A DNA stretch of 41,086 nucleotides from Paludibacter sp. (GCA_010365115.1 JAAFGX010000031.1:1-41086); one strand, 5' to 3'; numbered from the stretch's first letter, positions 1-8,804 are shown. Translations and numbers: made by a program. Notes: generated from the letters alone by a model not told the origin.

Positions 1-121
1 ATGACTCCTCTGGAGTCTAATTTGAACAAAATAAATCAAATCAGTGAATAAGGAAAAATTGATTACCCACCTTATTCGTTATAGAGCCATAAAAAAACAT
101 CGCTCATCGATTAACAGGAGA

Positions 122-296
122 TAATAAGGTTTAGGACAGGGGGAATTATTATTACTACTAAGGTAAATACATCAAAAATATGGTTTTTAAAGAAAAAGAC
201 TTAATTGCTATAAATTCAGGCGTTTATATTGTTTAAAACCTTATTTTTTATTCAACCTTAGTAAAAATTAGGCCCTGCAAACAAACCTTATTTATA
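122..296. repeat. Inverted-repeat element family 1, copy 1
   Basis: An AT-rich non-coding element is built from short arms. AATAAGGT (123-130) and TACTAAGGT (156-164) are mirrored by AACCTTATT (237-245), ACCTTAGTA (255-263) and AACCTTATTTAT (284-295). A second copy with the same order and similar spacing lies at 5672-5857. The arms could fold into a long imperfect hairpin, as in a MITE-like or REP-like element. It encodes nothing and sits downstream of the CheB/CheR fusion gene. The first 120 bases of the window show no gene. Confidence 0.55.
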
Positions 297-347
297 TTAA
301 AATAAAATAATCACCCACACGATTCGTGGTAGAACCAATAAAATTAA

Positions 348-3269
348 TCAGTCCAGTTGTTTTTTAATCAAAACTATTTTTCCGGGAACTTCTATGTTGT
401 TTTTGAGTATATTTACCGACCAATCGTCAGATCTATTTTTTCCATTTGCAGCAATTATCTCCATATGATAGTTATAGTTAATTTCATCCTTCAAAAATTT
501 ATCAAAATCTCTACTGATTTTTTTTCGAAGTTCAGGTCGAACAAACATATCGGTAAATTTTTGATTTAGTACCTCTTTGAGTTTTATGCCGAAAAACTTT
601 TCTGCCTGCCTATTGAATTCTAAGATTTCGTCATTTGCAGATATCTGGATGATTATATCTGACGAATTCATTAAAATCAATTGATGCATTTGTTCTTTTT
701 CATTCAATTCGGCTTCCAATTCTTTCAAATCGGTAATGTTGAAAAAAGTGATAACCAGACCATCAATTCTATCATCAAACGTGCGATAAGGCATTATTCT
801 GATAGAAAACCAGCGCCCATCTTTGGTTGGAATCTGTTTTTTTACAAATACAAGTGTTTTTAAAACTTCATGCGAGTCATTCACCATTTCCGGATATATT
901 AAATCCGAAACCAAATCGGTAAGAGGTCTGTCAATATCAGTTTTTCTCAACTTAAATATTTTAGTTGCCTGATCGGTATACCTTCTAATGTTCAATTCCT
1001 TATCTAAAAATAAAGTAGCAATCTCGGTACTGTTGAGCAGATTTTTCATATCGTTATTTACCTGCGTAAATTCTTCCACTTTCGACATCAATTCAGCATT
1101 TACCGTTTGAAGTTCTTCGTTTAAGCTTTGCATCTCTTCTTTCGAAGTGGTGAGTTCTTCATTAGTTGATTGTAATTCTTCATTGGTTGACTGAAATTCT
1201 TCGTTGCTCGTTTTTAATTCTTCCTGCGAAGTTTGTACTTCTTCGAGCGTGTTTTGCATTTCTTCCCGAACGTGTTGCACCTCTTTTTCTAATTCCAGTT
1301 GATTGAAAATATTGGATGATTTTGATCGCTTTTTAGTTGGTTTATCTTCTAAACTTATTGGTAAATCATTAAAAACAATCATCACCATTCCCTTTAATTG
1401 TTCGGGTTTATCTATCCATTGAATTTTTATATGCACCTGTTGCATTCCACCAGAAATACCTACTATCACATTTTTTAAATCAATAGCAGTTTTTTTTATA
1501 ATTGCCTGTCGGAAGGCATGTAGAAATTCGGTCTGTAAACCTTCACGCAACATAGCAAATATATTCATATTCGCTTTTCCCACAGCCGGTTCGAGGTACT
1601 TCCCAGTTTTTCCGCTTATATAAATAATATCTCCATTTTCGTTTACCAATACACCCGGAGGTGAAAAATGCTGCAAAAGGAGTTGATCCGCAAGGGTTTG
1701 AATATTCGGTGTATCTTTCATAGGTAATTCTTTTTCAGTACTATTTGGGTTATTTTTTGAATAAGAAGATGGGAAATCATAAATTTCCCGCCTTACAGTA
1801 GATTCTGACCGTTTATAAATTTTGAGTTTAGCATCAATAGGCGTAAAAATATGACTTTGTGTACCTAGTGTTTCAGCACTACCTAGAACTATATATCCAT
1901 TTTTATTAAGGCAATAATGAAACAATTCGAGTAACTTTTTTTGAAGTTGAGTATCCATGTAAATCAACAAATTGCGACACGTGAGAATATCCAGTTTGGT
2001 GAAAGGGGGATGTAGAATGATATTGTGTTTTGCAAATATCACCATTTCCCTTATTTCGGTATTAATACGATAACCATGGTCAGTTTGAGTAAAAAACCGT
2101 TTGAGTCTGGAGGCGGATATATTTGAATCGATATTTTTTGAAAACACTCCCTTTCGAGCCGTTTCTATTGCTTCCTCGTCAAGGTCGGTGGCAAATATCT
2201 GAAGCGAAATGGCTTTGTGCGGTTTTATTTTTTCTATTGTTTCTTTGAATAGTATAGCCAGTGAATAAGCCTCTTCGCCGGTGGAACATGCAGTTACCCA
2301 AGCCCGTAATATTGTGCCATTGCGTTTGGTGGAAATCAATTCAGGAAGTATTGTTTCGTTTATTTTTTCCCAAACTGCCACATCCCTGAAAAAATTAGTT
2401 ACACCAATCAATAATTCTTTAAAAAGGATATTTACTTCTTTTGGGTTTTCAGCTAAAAACTGGACATATTTAATAATTTTATCAATATTATGAACATTCA
2501 TCCTTCTTTCAATACGTCGATACAAGGTGTTTTTTTTATACAAAGAAAAATCGTTGCCTGTTTGTTCTCGCAGAATAGTTATTATTTTTTCAAGCGAACT
2601 TTGATCATCCTGCTCTTCCTCAATATTTAATTTCACATAAGTTCTGTTCTTTAACAAGCTAAGCATTTTCTTTGGCAAATCATTGGCGGGAGCTACACTA
2701 TCTGCTGATACTGAATTGATAGCACTACGGGGCATGCTATCAAATTTAGCATTAGTAGGTTCCTGAACCAACACTTTTCCATTTTTTTCTTTTATTGCAC
2801 GGCACCCGATGCTCCCATCTGAACCCATTCCCGAAAGAACAATACCAATAGCCTGTTCATTCAAATCGTCGGCAAGTGAGCGAAAGAAAAAGTCGATAGG
2901 GAGGCGAAGACCACGAGTTTCATGAGGTTCGGATAAATAAAGAATACCCTTCAAAATGGACATGTTTTTATTTGGTGGTATCACATACACTGTGTCTGGC
3001 TGTACTTTCATGCCATCTTTTACCTGAAATACTTTCATTGTTGTCATCCGCTGAAGCAATTCGGGCAACATTCCTTTTCGGTTTGGATCCAAATGTTGAA
3101 TAAACACATAACCAATTCCCGTGTTTTCGGGAATATTCCGCAAAAAAAGTTCAAATGCTTCTAATCCACCTGCCGAAGCACCTAAACAAGCTATTGGGAA
3201 CTTAACACTATCAGAAGGTTTAATGTTGGAACTGACAGTTGGTTTTGATTTTTTAGTTTTTTCCGCCAT
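348..3269 (-). CDS. CheB-CheR-PAS fusion protein (chemotaxis-type methylesterase/methyltransferase)
   Basis: This 973-residue protein fuses a CheB methylesterase, a CheR methyltransferase and PAS sensor domains. The CheB part (about 25-210) carries the catalytic triad as S32 in GASAGG, H59 in QHLDP and D151 in GMGSDG, with no receiver domain before it. The CheR part (about 225-490) has the SAM-binding segment AWVTACSTGEEAYSLAI and the TCRNLLIYM motif. Residues about 655-745 are a Gln/Glu-rich coiled coil, followed by two PAS domains (about 750-970). There is no C-terminal histidine kinase. Stand-alone fusions of this kind usually act in signalling outside classical chemotaxis, and no che or mcp genes lie nearby. 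The substrate is unknown. A TACATTTG box at 3528-3521 may be its promoter, which would put an inverted-repeat element in the 5' UTR. Confidence 0.92.
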   Translation of the reverse strand: MAEKTKKSKPTVSSNIKPSDSVKFPIACLGASAGGLEAFELFLRNIPENTGIGYVFIQHLDPNRKGMLPELLQRMTTMKVFQVKDGMKVQPDTVYVIPPNKNMSILKGILYLSEPHETRGLRLPIDFFFRSLADDLNEQAIGIVLSGMGSDGSIGCRAIKEKNGKVLVQEPTNAKFDSMPRSAINSVSADSVAPANDLPKKMLSLLKNRTYVKLNIEEEQDDQSSLEKIITILREQTGNDFSLYKKNTLYRRIERRMNVHNIDKIIKYVQFLAENPKEVNILFKELLIGVTNFFRDVAVWEKINETILPELISTKRNGTILRAWVTACSTGEEAYSLAILFKETIEKIKPHKAISLQIFATDLDEEAIETARKGVFSKNIDSNISASRLKRFFTQTDHGYRINTEIREMVIFAKHNIILHPPFTKLDILTCRNLLIYMDTQLQKKLLELFHYCLNKNGYIVLGSAETLGTQSHIFTPIDAKLKIYKRSESTVRREIYDFPSSYSKNNPNSTEKELPMKDTPNIQTLADQLLLQHFSPPGVLVNENGDIIYISGKTGKYLEPAVGKANMNIFAMLREGLQTEFLHAFRQAIIKKTAIDLKNVIVGISGGMQQVHIKIQWIDKPEQLKGMVMIVFNDLPISLEDKPTKKRSKSSNIFNQLELEKEVQHVREEMQNTLEEVQTSQEELKTSNEEFQSTNEELQSTNEELTTSKEEMQSLNEELQTVNAELMSKVEEFTQVNNDMKNLLNSTEIATLFLDKELNIRRYTDQATKIFKLRKTDIDRPLTDLVSDLIYPEMVNDSHEVLKTLVFVKKQIPTKDGRWFSIRIMPYRTFDDRIDGLVITFFNITDLKELEAELNEKEQMHQLILMNSSDIIIQISANDEILEFNRQAEKFFGIKLKEVLNQKFTDMFVRPELRKKISRDFDKFLKDEINYNYHMEIIAANGKNRSDDWSVNILKNNIEVPGKIVLIKKQLD

Positions 3270-3298
3270 ACACTTTTTAATTGTTGGATTGATACTAA

Positions 3299-3484
3299 TT
3301 CTACTTTACTAATATTGATTTTGAACCACAATAGACGCAATAGGAAATCAAAAAAAAACGAAAAATATAGAACACAATAGAGAAATACCTAATGGTATTC
3401 TTAAAATCAGGTCAATTGATTTCTCAATGTTGTTGTTCTATTGTGTCTTTTGTGGTTTGTTCATATTTGGTAGAAGTAGAACTA
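3299..3484. repeat. Inverted-repeat element family 2, copy 1
   Basis: The left arm (3299-3345) contains AACCACAATAGACGCAATAG. The right arm (about 3435-3484), reverse-complemented, contains AACCACAAAAGACACAATAG. Outside these cores, TTCTACTTTAC at the left matches TTCTACTTCTAC at the right. The centre is A-rich. A second copy with the same cores lies at 10651-10774. The element looks like a small non-coding mobile or hairpin repeat, and encodes nothing recognisable. Confidence 0.6.
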
Positions 3485-3520
3485 ATCTATTCGTTTAAAA
3501 AACATTCTTTCACCGATTTA

Positions 3521-3528
3521 CAAATGTA
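3521..3528 (-). promoter_or_regulatory. Possible -7 box for the CheB/CheR fusion
   Basis: On the minus strand the octamer reads TACATTTG, matching the Bacteroidota -7 consensus TAnnTTTG. No clear TTTG was found at the expected -33 spacing, so this rests on the -7 box alone. If used, transcription would start near 3515 and run through the family 2 inverted repeat before the start codon at 3269. Confidence 0.35.
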
Positions 3529-3862
3529 GCAATAATTTTATTGATTTAAGATGTTCTTTTTTTTTATTGAATTAAAATGCTGAATGAAAAGAAACAAAGA
3601 AATCGACCTCCAACTCCTAATCTGGGGGCGTTCAGAAAGGAAACTGAAAATTGTTTTTATTAACGGTAAATACATAACTTTGTTTTAAGCCCCATTTGGG
3701 GATTGGGTTCGTGTTTTTTCCTAAATTTCAAACAATAAATGCTGTACATTTTGTTTGAGTTGATCTACATTTTGCCAGAGTTACGCCACATTTTGTTTGG
3801 CAACCAATAACTTTTTGCTGAAAATTATCCGGTTTGTTTAATAATTTGTAAAATGTTATGTT

Positions 3863-3947
3863 TATATTTGCAAATTACAGAAACAAATAACTAAAAAAAA
3901 CTACAGTCAGCTACCGGAATTAGGCCTACTTGTTGTAGCTTTTTTTT
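3863..3947 (+). terminator. Hairpin with T-tract, possibly ending a very short RNA
   Basis: CTACA (3901-3905) pairs with TGTAG (3934-3938), and the flanking A-run and T-run (3940-3947) extend the stem. The T-run makes it a plausible rho-independent terminator on the plus strand. About 30 bases upstream is TATATTTG (3863-3870), a match to the Bacteroidota -7 box, so a transcript of roughly 70 nt is conceivable. No gene ends just upstream on the plus strand, which makes a free-standing small RNA more attractive than a gene terminator. A CCCCATTTGGGG palindrome at 3690-3701 is the only other item in the 3485-3860 spacer. Confidence 0.4.
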
Positions 3948-4003
3948 AAGGTGAGATGTAAAATTGTCTGTATCGTGATTGAATAATTTGTTTTTAATCT
4001 TGC

Positions 4004-4036
4004 TAATCATTAAATCATTGAATCAGGGTTCAGACA
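4004..4036 (+). repeat. Dispersed repeat family 3, copy 1
   Basis: The phrase TAATCATTAAATCATTGAATCA followed by GGTTCAGACA recurs, diverged, in inverted orientation at 5480-5507 on the other side of the CNNM gene, and again in direct orientation at 12741-12777. It has no coding potential. Its function is unknown. Confidence 0.45.
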
Positions 4037-4130
4037 GATTTGTAAAGTTAACCAGGAAATAAAATTTATGTCAACAAATAAATTCTGCATTCGACTAAAG
4101 AGAAATAAACCATATAGTAACTGAACAGCA

Positions 4131-4172
4131 ATGTTAGACAAAAGAACAAAGATGTTAGACAAAAGAACAAAT
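4131..4172 (+). repeat. 21-bp tandem duplication before the CNNM/CorC gene
   Basis: ATGTTAGACAAAAGAACAAA occurs twice in tandem (4131-4151 and 4152-4172), with the last base differing. It can be read as a 14-codon mini-ORF, MLDKRTKMLDKRTN, that stops 25 bases before the CNNM start codon. Whether it is a leader peptide or only a low-complexity repeat cannot be told. A related phrase occurs on the minus strand at 23891-23912. Confidence 0.5.
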
Positions 4173-4199
4173 TGAACATTTAATTGATATTTTTGCTGA

Positions 4200-5471
4200 A
4201 TGGAAATACTAATTATACTCATCCTCATTTTGCTGAACGGCATTTTTGCAATGTCTGAAATTGCTATGGTTTCTTCGCGTAAATCACGACTAGAAACTGC
4301 TGCAAAAAGAGGCGATAAAGCTGCAAAAAAAGCTATTGAACTTTCTCGTAATCCCGGAAAATTTCTTTCCACCGTGCAAATTGGTATTACCCTTATAGGC
4401 ATACTTACCGGAATTTACAGCGGGGAAAAAATTGAAGATAATTTAGTAAATTACTTAAATCGGTTTGAATTCCTTAGACTATACAGCGATACCATTGCAG
4501 TAGCTGTTATTGTAATAACGCTTACTTTTTTTTCATTGGTGCTGGGCGAACTCGTTCCCAAACGAATTGGCCTAACAATGCCCGAAAAGATATCAAAATT
4601 ATTGTCTTTTCCAATGTATTGGATTTCTATCATTGCCGCCCCTTTTATCTGGTTGCTCACCTTTACTTCAGACATTCTTATTAAACTGTTTCGCATAAAA
4701 CCTACCGCCGAAAGCAAAGTAACCGAAGAAGAAATAAAAGCCATTATCAAGGAAGGTACTGAAGGAGGTGCCATTCACGAAATTGAGCAAGATATTATGG
4801 AGCGTGTTATCAGTTTGGGTGACAGGAAGGTTTCATCGCTCATGACTCATCGCAATGATACTATTGTTTTAAAAGCAACCTTCGATGCAGAAGCCATCAA
4901 AAGAACCGTAAATAGCGAAATGCACTCTGTTTACCCCATTGTAAATCATGAAATGGATATTGTAGGTATTGTTTTACTTAAAGACCTTTTTAAACATATT
5001 AACGACACTGACTTTAATATTTCTAACCACGTTATAGAACCTCAATACGTTGTAGAAAATTTATCGGCTTACAAAGCATTGAAATTATTCAAAACAGGAA
5101 AAATACATCAGGCAATAGTAGTGGACGAGTTTGGTCAAATGCAAGGCATCGTAACAATGAATGATTTATTAGAAGCCTTAGTTGGCGATGTTTCCGATTT
5201 TTATGGGAGTGATTTTTCTTTTATCCAACGAGAAGATGGCAGTTGGCTTATTGACGGACAATATCCTCTAATTGAACTTTTTCGGAAGTTCGACTTAGAC
5301 GATTTAGCAGAAGATTATCCATTTAATACCATCAGCGGTCTAATACTAAATGAACTAAGACGAATACCATCTACAGGCGACACACTACGCTGGCTCAACT
5401 TTGAAATTGAAATTTTAGACATGGATGGTGCCAGAATTGACAAAGTGTTGCTGACAAACAAAGACAGCTAA
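4200..5471 (+). CDS. Hemolysin-type CNNM/CorC family CBS-domain membrane protein
   Basis: This 423-residue protein has the CNNM (DUF21) transmembrane domain at about 1-175 with four hydrophobic segments, a CBS domain pair at about 195-330 and a C-terminal CorC/HlyC transporter-associated domain at about 340-420. The N-terminus holds the family motif NGIFAMSEIAMVSSRKSRLE, and the linker has the typical EEEIKAIIKEG and the EQDIMERVISLGDRKV helix. Family members are linked to Mg2+/Co2+ efflux or magnesium homeostasis. The hemolysin name is historical. The ATG overlaps the TGA of a preceding frame and has no Shine-Dalgarno sequence. The gene is alone on its strand and flanked by inverted copies of repeat family 3. 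Confidence 0.93.
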   Translation: MEILIILILILLNGIFAMSEIAMVSSRKSRLETAAKRGDKAAKKAIELSRNPGKFLSTVQIGITLIGILTGIYSGEKIEDNLVNYLNRFEFLRLYSDTIAVAVIVITLTFFSLVLGELVPKRIGLTMPEKISKLLSFPMYWISIIAAPFIWLLTFTSDILIKLFRIKPTAESKVTEEEIKAIIKEGTEGGAIHEIEQDIMERVISLGDRKVSSLMTHRNDTIVLKATFDAEAIKRTVNSEMHSVYPIVNHEMDIVGIVLLKDLFKHINDTDFNISNHVIEPQYVVENLSAYKALKLFKTGKIHQAIVVDEFGQMQGIVTMNDLLEALVGDVSDFYGSDFSFIQREDGSWLIDGQYPLIELFRKFDLDDLAEDYPFNTISGLILNELRRIPSTGDTLRWLNFEIEILDMDGARIDKVLLTNKDS

Positions 5472-5479
5472 TTTCAATG

Positions 5480-5507
5480 TCTTAACCATGATTCAATGAT
5501 TAAATGA
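5480..5507 (-). repeat. Dispersed repeat family 3, copy 2
   Basis: Read on the minus strand this contains TTAATCATTGAATCATGG followed by TTAAGACA, matching the copies at 4004-4036 and 12741-12777. It begins about ten bases after the CNNM stop codon, in the opposite orientation to the upstream copy. Confidence 0.45.
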
Positions 5508-5671
5508 AAAAAAAAAATTGGTATAGGCGTTAAGTTGCGCACCCTGAAACCACCATTTTTATTGACTTATATTCATTCCTGATGCTATTATTTAGGGATA
5601 TATTCGACTTTATAACGTTTAAGAAGGGTCGTATAATTGGATTAGAATAGATTCCTTAATGCTGTTTTTTT

Positions 5672-5857
5672 AATAAGGTAATAAGGGTGGGGGTGGTGAC
5701 ATATTGGACTTTTACTAAGGTTTAATAGAAAAACAAGGTGTTAAGATAATATAAACATCAGGATATCTATCAATTAGTGCTTTTTATTTAAAAACCTTAT
5801 TTTTAAATTTTCACCTTAGTAGACTTATTACACCAGACCGACCTTAACCTTATTTAT
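5672..5857. repeat. Inverted-repeat element family 1, copy 2
   Basis: AATAAGGT (5672-5679), TACTAAGGT (5713-5721), AACCTTATT (5793-5801), ACCTTAGTA (5813-5821) and AACCTTATTTAT (5846-5857) repeat the plan seen at 123-295, with a few bases of length variation between the modules. The rest of the 5508-6212 spacer holds no gene apart from the repeat at 6028-6070. Confidence 0.55.
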
Positions 5858-6027
5858 ACAATCTAGAAATAATCAAGCAAGCTTTTTTCGGTTTTGAATA
5901 ATGGAGTTCTTGCGCTCTAAGCGCCTATGCCAAAAAAGATTTTTCTAATTTGAATTATATCATTGTATTAGCAACCTTAGTTAGGAGTAACCCCCTAGTT
6001 CCTCCTAACTCTACGGTACTACGGACA

Positions 6028-6070
6028 CCTTCTCCAACCTCACCCCAACCCTGTCCATTTGGAGAGGGAG
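6028..6070 (-). repeat. Dispersed repeat family 4, copy 1
   Basis: Read on the minus strand this gives CCCTCTCCAAATGG, then CAGGGTTGGGGTGAGGTTGG. The plus-strand segment at 27546-27588 carries the same string with few changes, in the opposite orientation. It is a small intergenic repeat of unknown function. Confidence 0.55.
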
Positions 6071-6212
6071 AAAAAAGAGAAGGAAAACGGAAAAAAGTAT
6101 TTGGGGACTTTATGTGCGCTACTAATAGATTTAGTATAAATTGAACTTACATATACTTATTAAATTTAATTGTTTAAAAAAATATTGAAATCAAATAAAT
6201 AACCGAATAAAA

Positions 6213-6539
6213 ATGAGTTGGATTTTATTAATTATTGCCGGATTATTTGAAGTAGCTTTTGCTGCTTGCCTGGGTAAAGCAAAAGAAACTACGGGAGTTG
6301 AAGCAACATATTGGTACATTGGATTTCTGATATGTTTGGCTATGAGTATGTATTTGCTTGTAAAGGTAACGCAGGAATTGCCCATTGGAACTGCCTATGC
6401 CGTATGGACAGGTATAGGGGCCGTAGGAACAGTACTCGTGGGAATCCTGATATTTAATGAACCAGCTACTTTTTGGAGAATATTTTTTGTAACTACTTTA
6501 ATTATTTCAATAATCGGACTAAAAATAGTATCGAATTGA
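6213..6539 (+). CDS. SMR family transporter, SugE/Gdx-like (guanidinium export type)
   Basis: This 108-residue inner-membrane protein has four transmembrane helices, the standard length for the small multidrug resistance family. The essential membrane glutamate is E13 in AGLFEVAFA. The segment LPIGTAYAVWTGIGAVGTV (about 57-75) and the C-terminal GLK (about 102-104) are features shared with SugE/Gdx proteins, which export guanidinium by proton antiport. I looked upstream for a guanidine riboswitch and recognised none. SMR proteins act as antiparallel dimers, and this gene is single. The start is the only ATG that fits the family N-terminus (MSW). Confidence 0.9.
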   Translation: MSWILLIIAGLFEVAFAACLGKAKETTGVEATYWYIGFLICLAMSMYLLVKVTQELPIGTAYAVWTGIGAVGTVLVGILIFNEPATFWRIFFVTTLIISIIGLKIVSN

Positions 6540-6655
6540 ATAATAAAAACGTCTTAAACTTTGATTAACTTGATGAACTGATTAAAAATGATTGATTAGA
6601 AATATAACTACTCAGAATTGTCTTAATAACTAATTTTGTATTTAACGTATTTAAA

Positions 6656-6838
6656 ATGAACCTATTTTTACAAATACTGTTTTTTGCTATTGCCACAGAA
6701 TTTGCATTTTTTGCAATTTTAATTTTGGGTAAAATGATACTTATACTTTTAGGCCTGGCTTTACTGATATTTTTCATTCTGAACCCTTTAATAAAGAAAC
6801 TTGAGTTACGGGGGATGAATGAAATTCAGAAAAAGTAA
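6656..6838 (+). CDS. Small hydrophobic membrane protein, unknown
   Basis: This 60-residue product is almost entirely hydrophobic from residue 3 to 45, enough for one long or two short transmembrane segments. It ends in a charged tail (KKLELRGMNEIQKK). It lies between the SMR transporter and the DUF2141 gene, 31 bases before the latter and on the same strand, so it may be the first gene of that operon. I do not recognise the family. A chance reading frame in AT-rich DNA remains possible. Confidence 0.45.
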   Translation: MNLFLQILFFAIATEFAFFAILILGKMILILLGLALLIFFILNPLIKKLELRGMNEIQKK

Positions 6839-6869
6839 AAAAGTAAAAAAATGAAACTAATAAAAAACA

Positions 6870-7283
6870 ATGAGATACTTAAACATAATTTTCATAATCT
6901 TGTTATTAAAACCATTAGTTGTTAATTCTCAAAATAAAATAACGATTGAGATAGGACAATTGCAAAATAATAAGGGAGAAGTGTTATTTTTGCTGATGGA
7001 TATAAATAAAAATATTGTACAAGAATTATCAGGAAACATAAAAGGAAATAAATGCAACATTTACATTGAAAATATTAAAACGGGAAAATATGCATTTAAA
7101 TATTTTCATGATGAAAACAAAAACAAAAAATTGGATACCAATTGGATAAGCATACCCAAGGAAGGGTATGGATTTTCGAATAATGCAAAAGGAAAATTCG
7201 GACCACCGGAATTCGATAAAATGGTTTTTGAAATAACCAACGATACAACAATCAAGTGTTCTCCTAATTATATTACCTTTTAA
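6870..7283 (+). CDS. DUF2141 domain secreted protein
   Basis: This 137-residue protein has an N-terminal signal peptide (hydrophobic 3-17, cleavage near VNS-Q) and a DUF2141 domain over the rest. The family signature is clear: GKYAFKYFHDENKNKKLDTN (84-103), then PKEGYGFSNNAKGKFGPPEF. It should be periplasmic or surface-exposed. The molecular function of DUF2141 is not established. In many genomes such genes neighbour carotenoid-type oxidoreductases and lipid genes, as here. It is followed after 11 bases by the SnoaL-like gene, which implies co-transcription. Confidence 0.88.
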   Translation: MRYLNIIFIILLLKPLVVNSQNKITIEIGQLQNNKGEVLFLLMDINKNIVQELSGNIKGNKCNIYIENIKTGKYAFKYFHDENKNKKLDTNWISIPKEGYGFSNNAKGKFGPPEFDKMVFEITNDTTIKCSPNYITF

Positions 7284-7294
7284 TTAATTGTTAC

Positions 7295-7768
7295 ATGGAA
7301 CAGAATAATATTATTGAAAATGACGTATTGTCAAACAATGTGCTTACTATTGAAACCGTAAAAGAATTGTGGTCTCAAACCTACAATACCCATGGCAAAC
7401 CCGATTGGTCACATATTTTACCCTATTATGATGATCAAATATATTTCAGGGATACAATTCAGGAAATACATGGAATAGAGGAATTTAAAGCAATGACCGA
7501 GCGCCTTTCTAACCGTTCAAAAGACTTAGGAATGAAAATAGTGAGGGCAATGATGCAGGATAATATTGTTTTTATGGAATGGGAAATGACGCTTAGTTTT
7601 AAAAAATATCCCAGTTCGGTAATGTATGGCACCAGTCGCCTGACTATAAATGAAAATGGCAAAATTTCGGAGCAAAGAGACTACTATGATTTGTGGGGCG
7701 ATATTTTTGATAATATTCCCCGGTTTGGAAAAGCTTACAGAAAGTTTATGATTAAGAAATTCGGATAA
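7295..7768 (+). CDS. SnoaL/NTF2-like fold protein
   Basis: This 157-residue cytosolic protein has the look of the SnoaL-like (NTF2 cone fold) family. It has an N-terminal helix (VKELWSQTYNTHGKPDWSHI), PYYDDQIYFRDTIQEIHGIE typical of the loop before strand one, and a C-terminal ISEQRDYYDLW strand with the family's conserved D-Y/W region. Such proteins are small isomerase- or hydrolase-like enzymes or non-catalytic binding partners. Genes of this class are often found with an SDR and a FAD-dependent oxidoreductase, which follow directly here (22 and 130 bases between genes). Its exact reaction cannot be read from the sequence. Confidence 0.75.
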   Translation: MEQNNIIENDVLSNNVLTIETVKELWSQTYNTHGKPDWSHILPYYDDQIYFRDTIQEIHGIEEFKAMTERLSNRSKDLGMKIVRAMMQDNIVFMEWEMTLSFKKYPSSVMYGTSRLTINENGKISEQRDYYDLWGDIFDNIPRFGKAYRKFMIKKFG

Positions 7769-7790
7769 TACTACCATTAAAAAAATAGCT

Positions 7791-8768
7791 ATGAGTAAAA
7801 ATAAATTCTTTCGGTATGTTAAGGAATATAAGTGGTCTGATATATTTGCAATGATTAAGAACAATGGCTTAGACCCCAAAATATGTACCGAAGATTATAA
7901 AAACCGGTTTGTTGTGATAACGGGAGCTACTTCGGGTATTGGTTATGTTACAGCAAGGAAATTTGCTGCTCATGGAGCCAACCTGCTTTGTATCAATCGT
8001 AATAAAGAAAAGACTGAAGCTTTATGCAAGGAAATAGAAAGTGAATTTGGTGTAAAATGCAATTATTTAATTGCCGATTTGAGTAATTTGAATGCTATAA
8101 ATGGACTGGCAGATGAACTATTAAAACTAACTACACCAATAGACGTGCTGATACATAATGCAGGAGTTTATTTGACAAAAAAAGAACTCACTGCCGATGG
8201 TCTTGAAAAAGTTTTTGTGGTTCATTACCTTTCTTCTTTTATATTAAATTACAAGTTAATGGATAAGCTGAAAGCTCAGGGGAAAACCAGAATTATTATG
8301 GTTGGTTCCGAAGGTCATCGTTTTGCTGCTTGGGGATTAAAATTGAATGATTTGAATTGGGAAAAACGTCACTATACAGGGCTGCAAAGTTATGGTTCTG
8401 CTAAAATGGCACAACTTTTATCGATGCTTGTTTTTGATAAATATTTTAAAAATACAGGTGTATCTATTAATTGTATGCATCCGGGAGCAGTAAAAACCGG
8501 AACAGGACAGGAAAACGGACCTATGTACCGATGGTTTAAAAAAAATCTATTTGATAAAACCTTAAAATCACCCGAACTATCGGCTGAAGCATTGTATTAT
8601 CTGGGTGTATCAAAAGAGATAGAAGGAGTAAGTGCTAAATTTTATAATTTAACAACAGAAGAAGTACCGGCACCACCTGCTTTGGACAAAGAAGTAGCCG
8701 ATGAACTATGGTACAAAAGTCTGGAAATGGCGGGAATTATATACAACGAGTTTGTATATCTGACATAA
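7791..8768 (+). CDS. Short-chain dehydrogenase/reductase (retinol dehydrogenase/WWOX-like)
   Basis: This 325-residue protein has a classical SDR Rossmann fold. The cofactor motif TGATSGIG is at 44-51, NAG at 123-125, the active-site serine at S173 and the YxxxK catalytic pair at Y201 and K205. The basic residue R70 after strand two (INRNKEK) suggests NADP(H). A roughly 38-residue N-terminal extension and a long C-terminal tail resemble retinol dehydrogenase-type SDRs that act on lipophilic alcohols or aldehydes. It lies 22 bases after the SnoaL-like gene and before a CrtI-like oxidoreductase, so a lipid or isoprenoid substrate is inferred, not shown. Confidence 0.92.
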   Translation: MSKNKFFRYVKEYKWSDIFAMIKNNGLDPKICTEDYKNRFVVITGATSGIGYVTARKFAAHGANLLCINRNKEKTEALCKEIESEFGVKCNYLIADLSNLNAINGLADELLKLTTPIDVLIHNAGVYLTKKELTADGLEKVFVVHYLSSFILNYKLMDKLKAQGKTRIIMVGSEGHRFAAWGLKLNDLNWEKRHYTGLQSYGSAKMAQLLSMLVFDKYFKNTGVSINCMHPGAVKTGTGQENGPMYRWFKKNLFDKTLKSPELSAEALYYLGVSKEIEGVSAKFYNLTTEEVPAPPALDKEVADELWYKSLEMAGIIYNEFVYLT

Positions 8769-8804
8769 TAATTTGTAATGTAATTGACAATGTGCACTTT
8801 ACAT

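Noticed and set aside
6120-6212. Guanidine riboswitch before the SugE-like gene
   Set aside because: The leader is plain AT-rich sequence without the conserved loops of any guanidine riboswitch class that I can recall.
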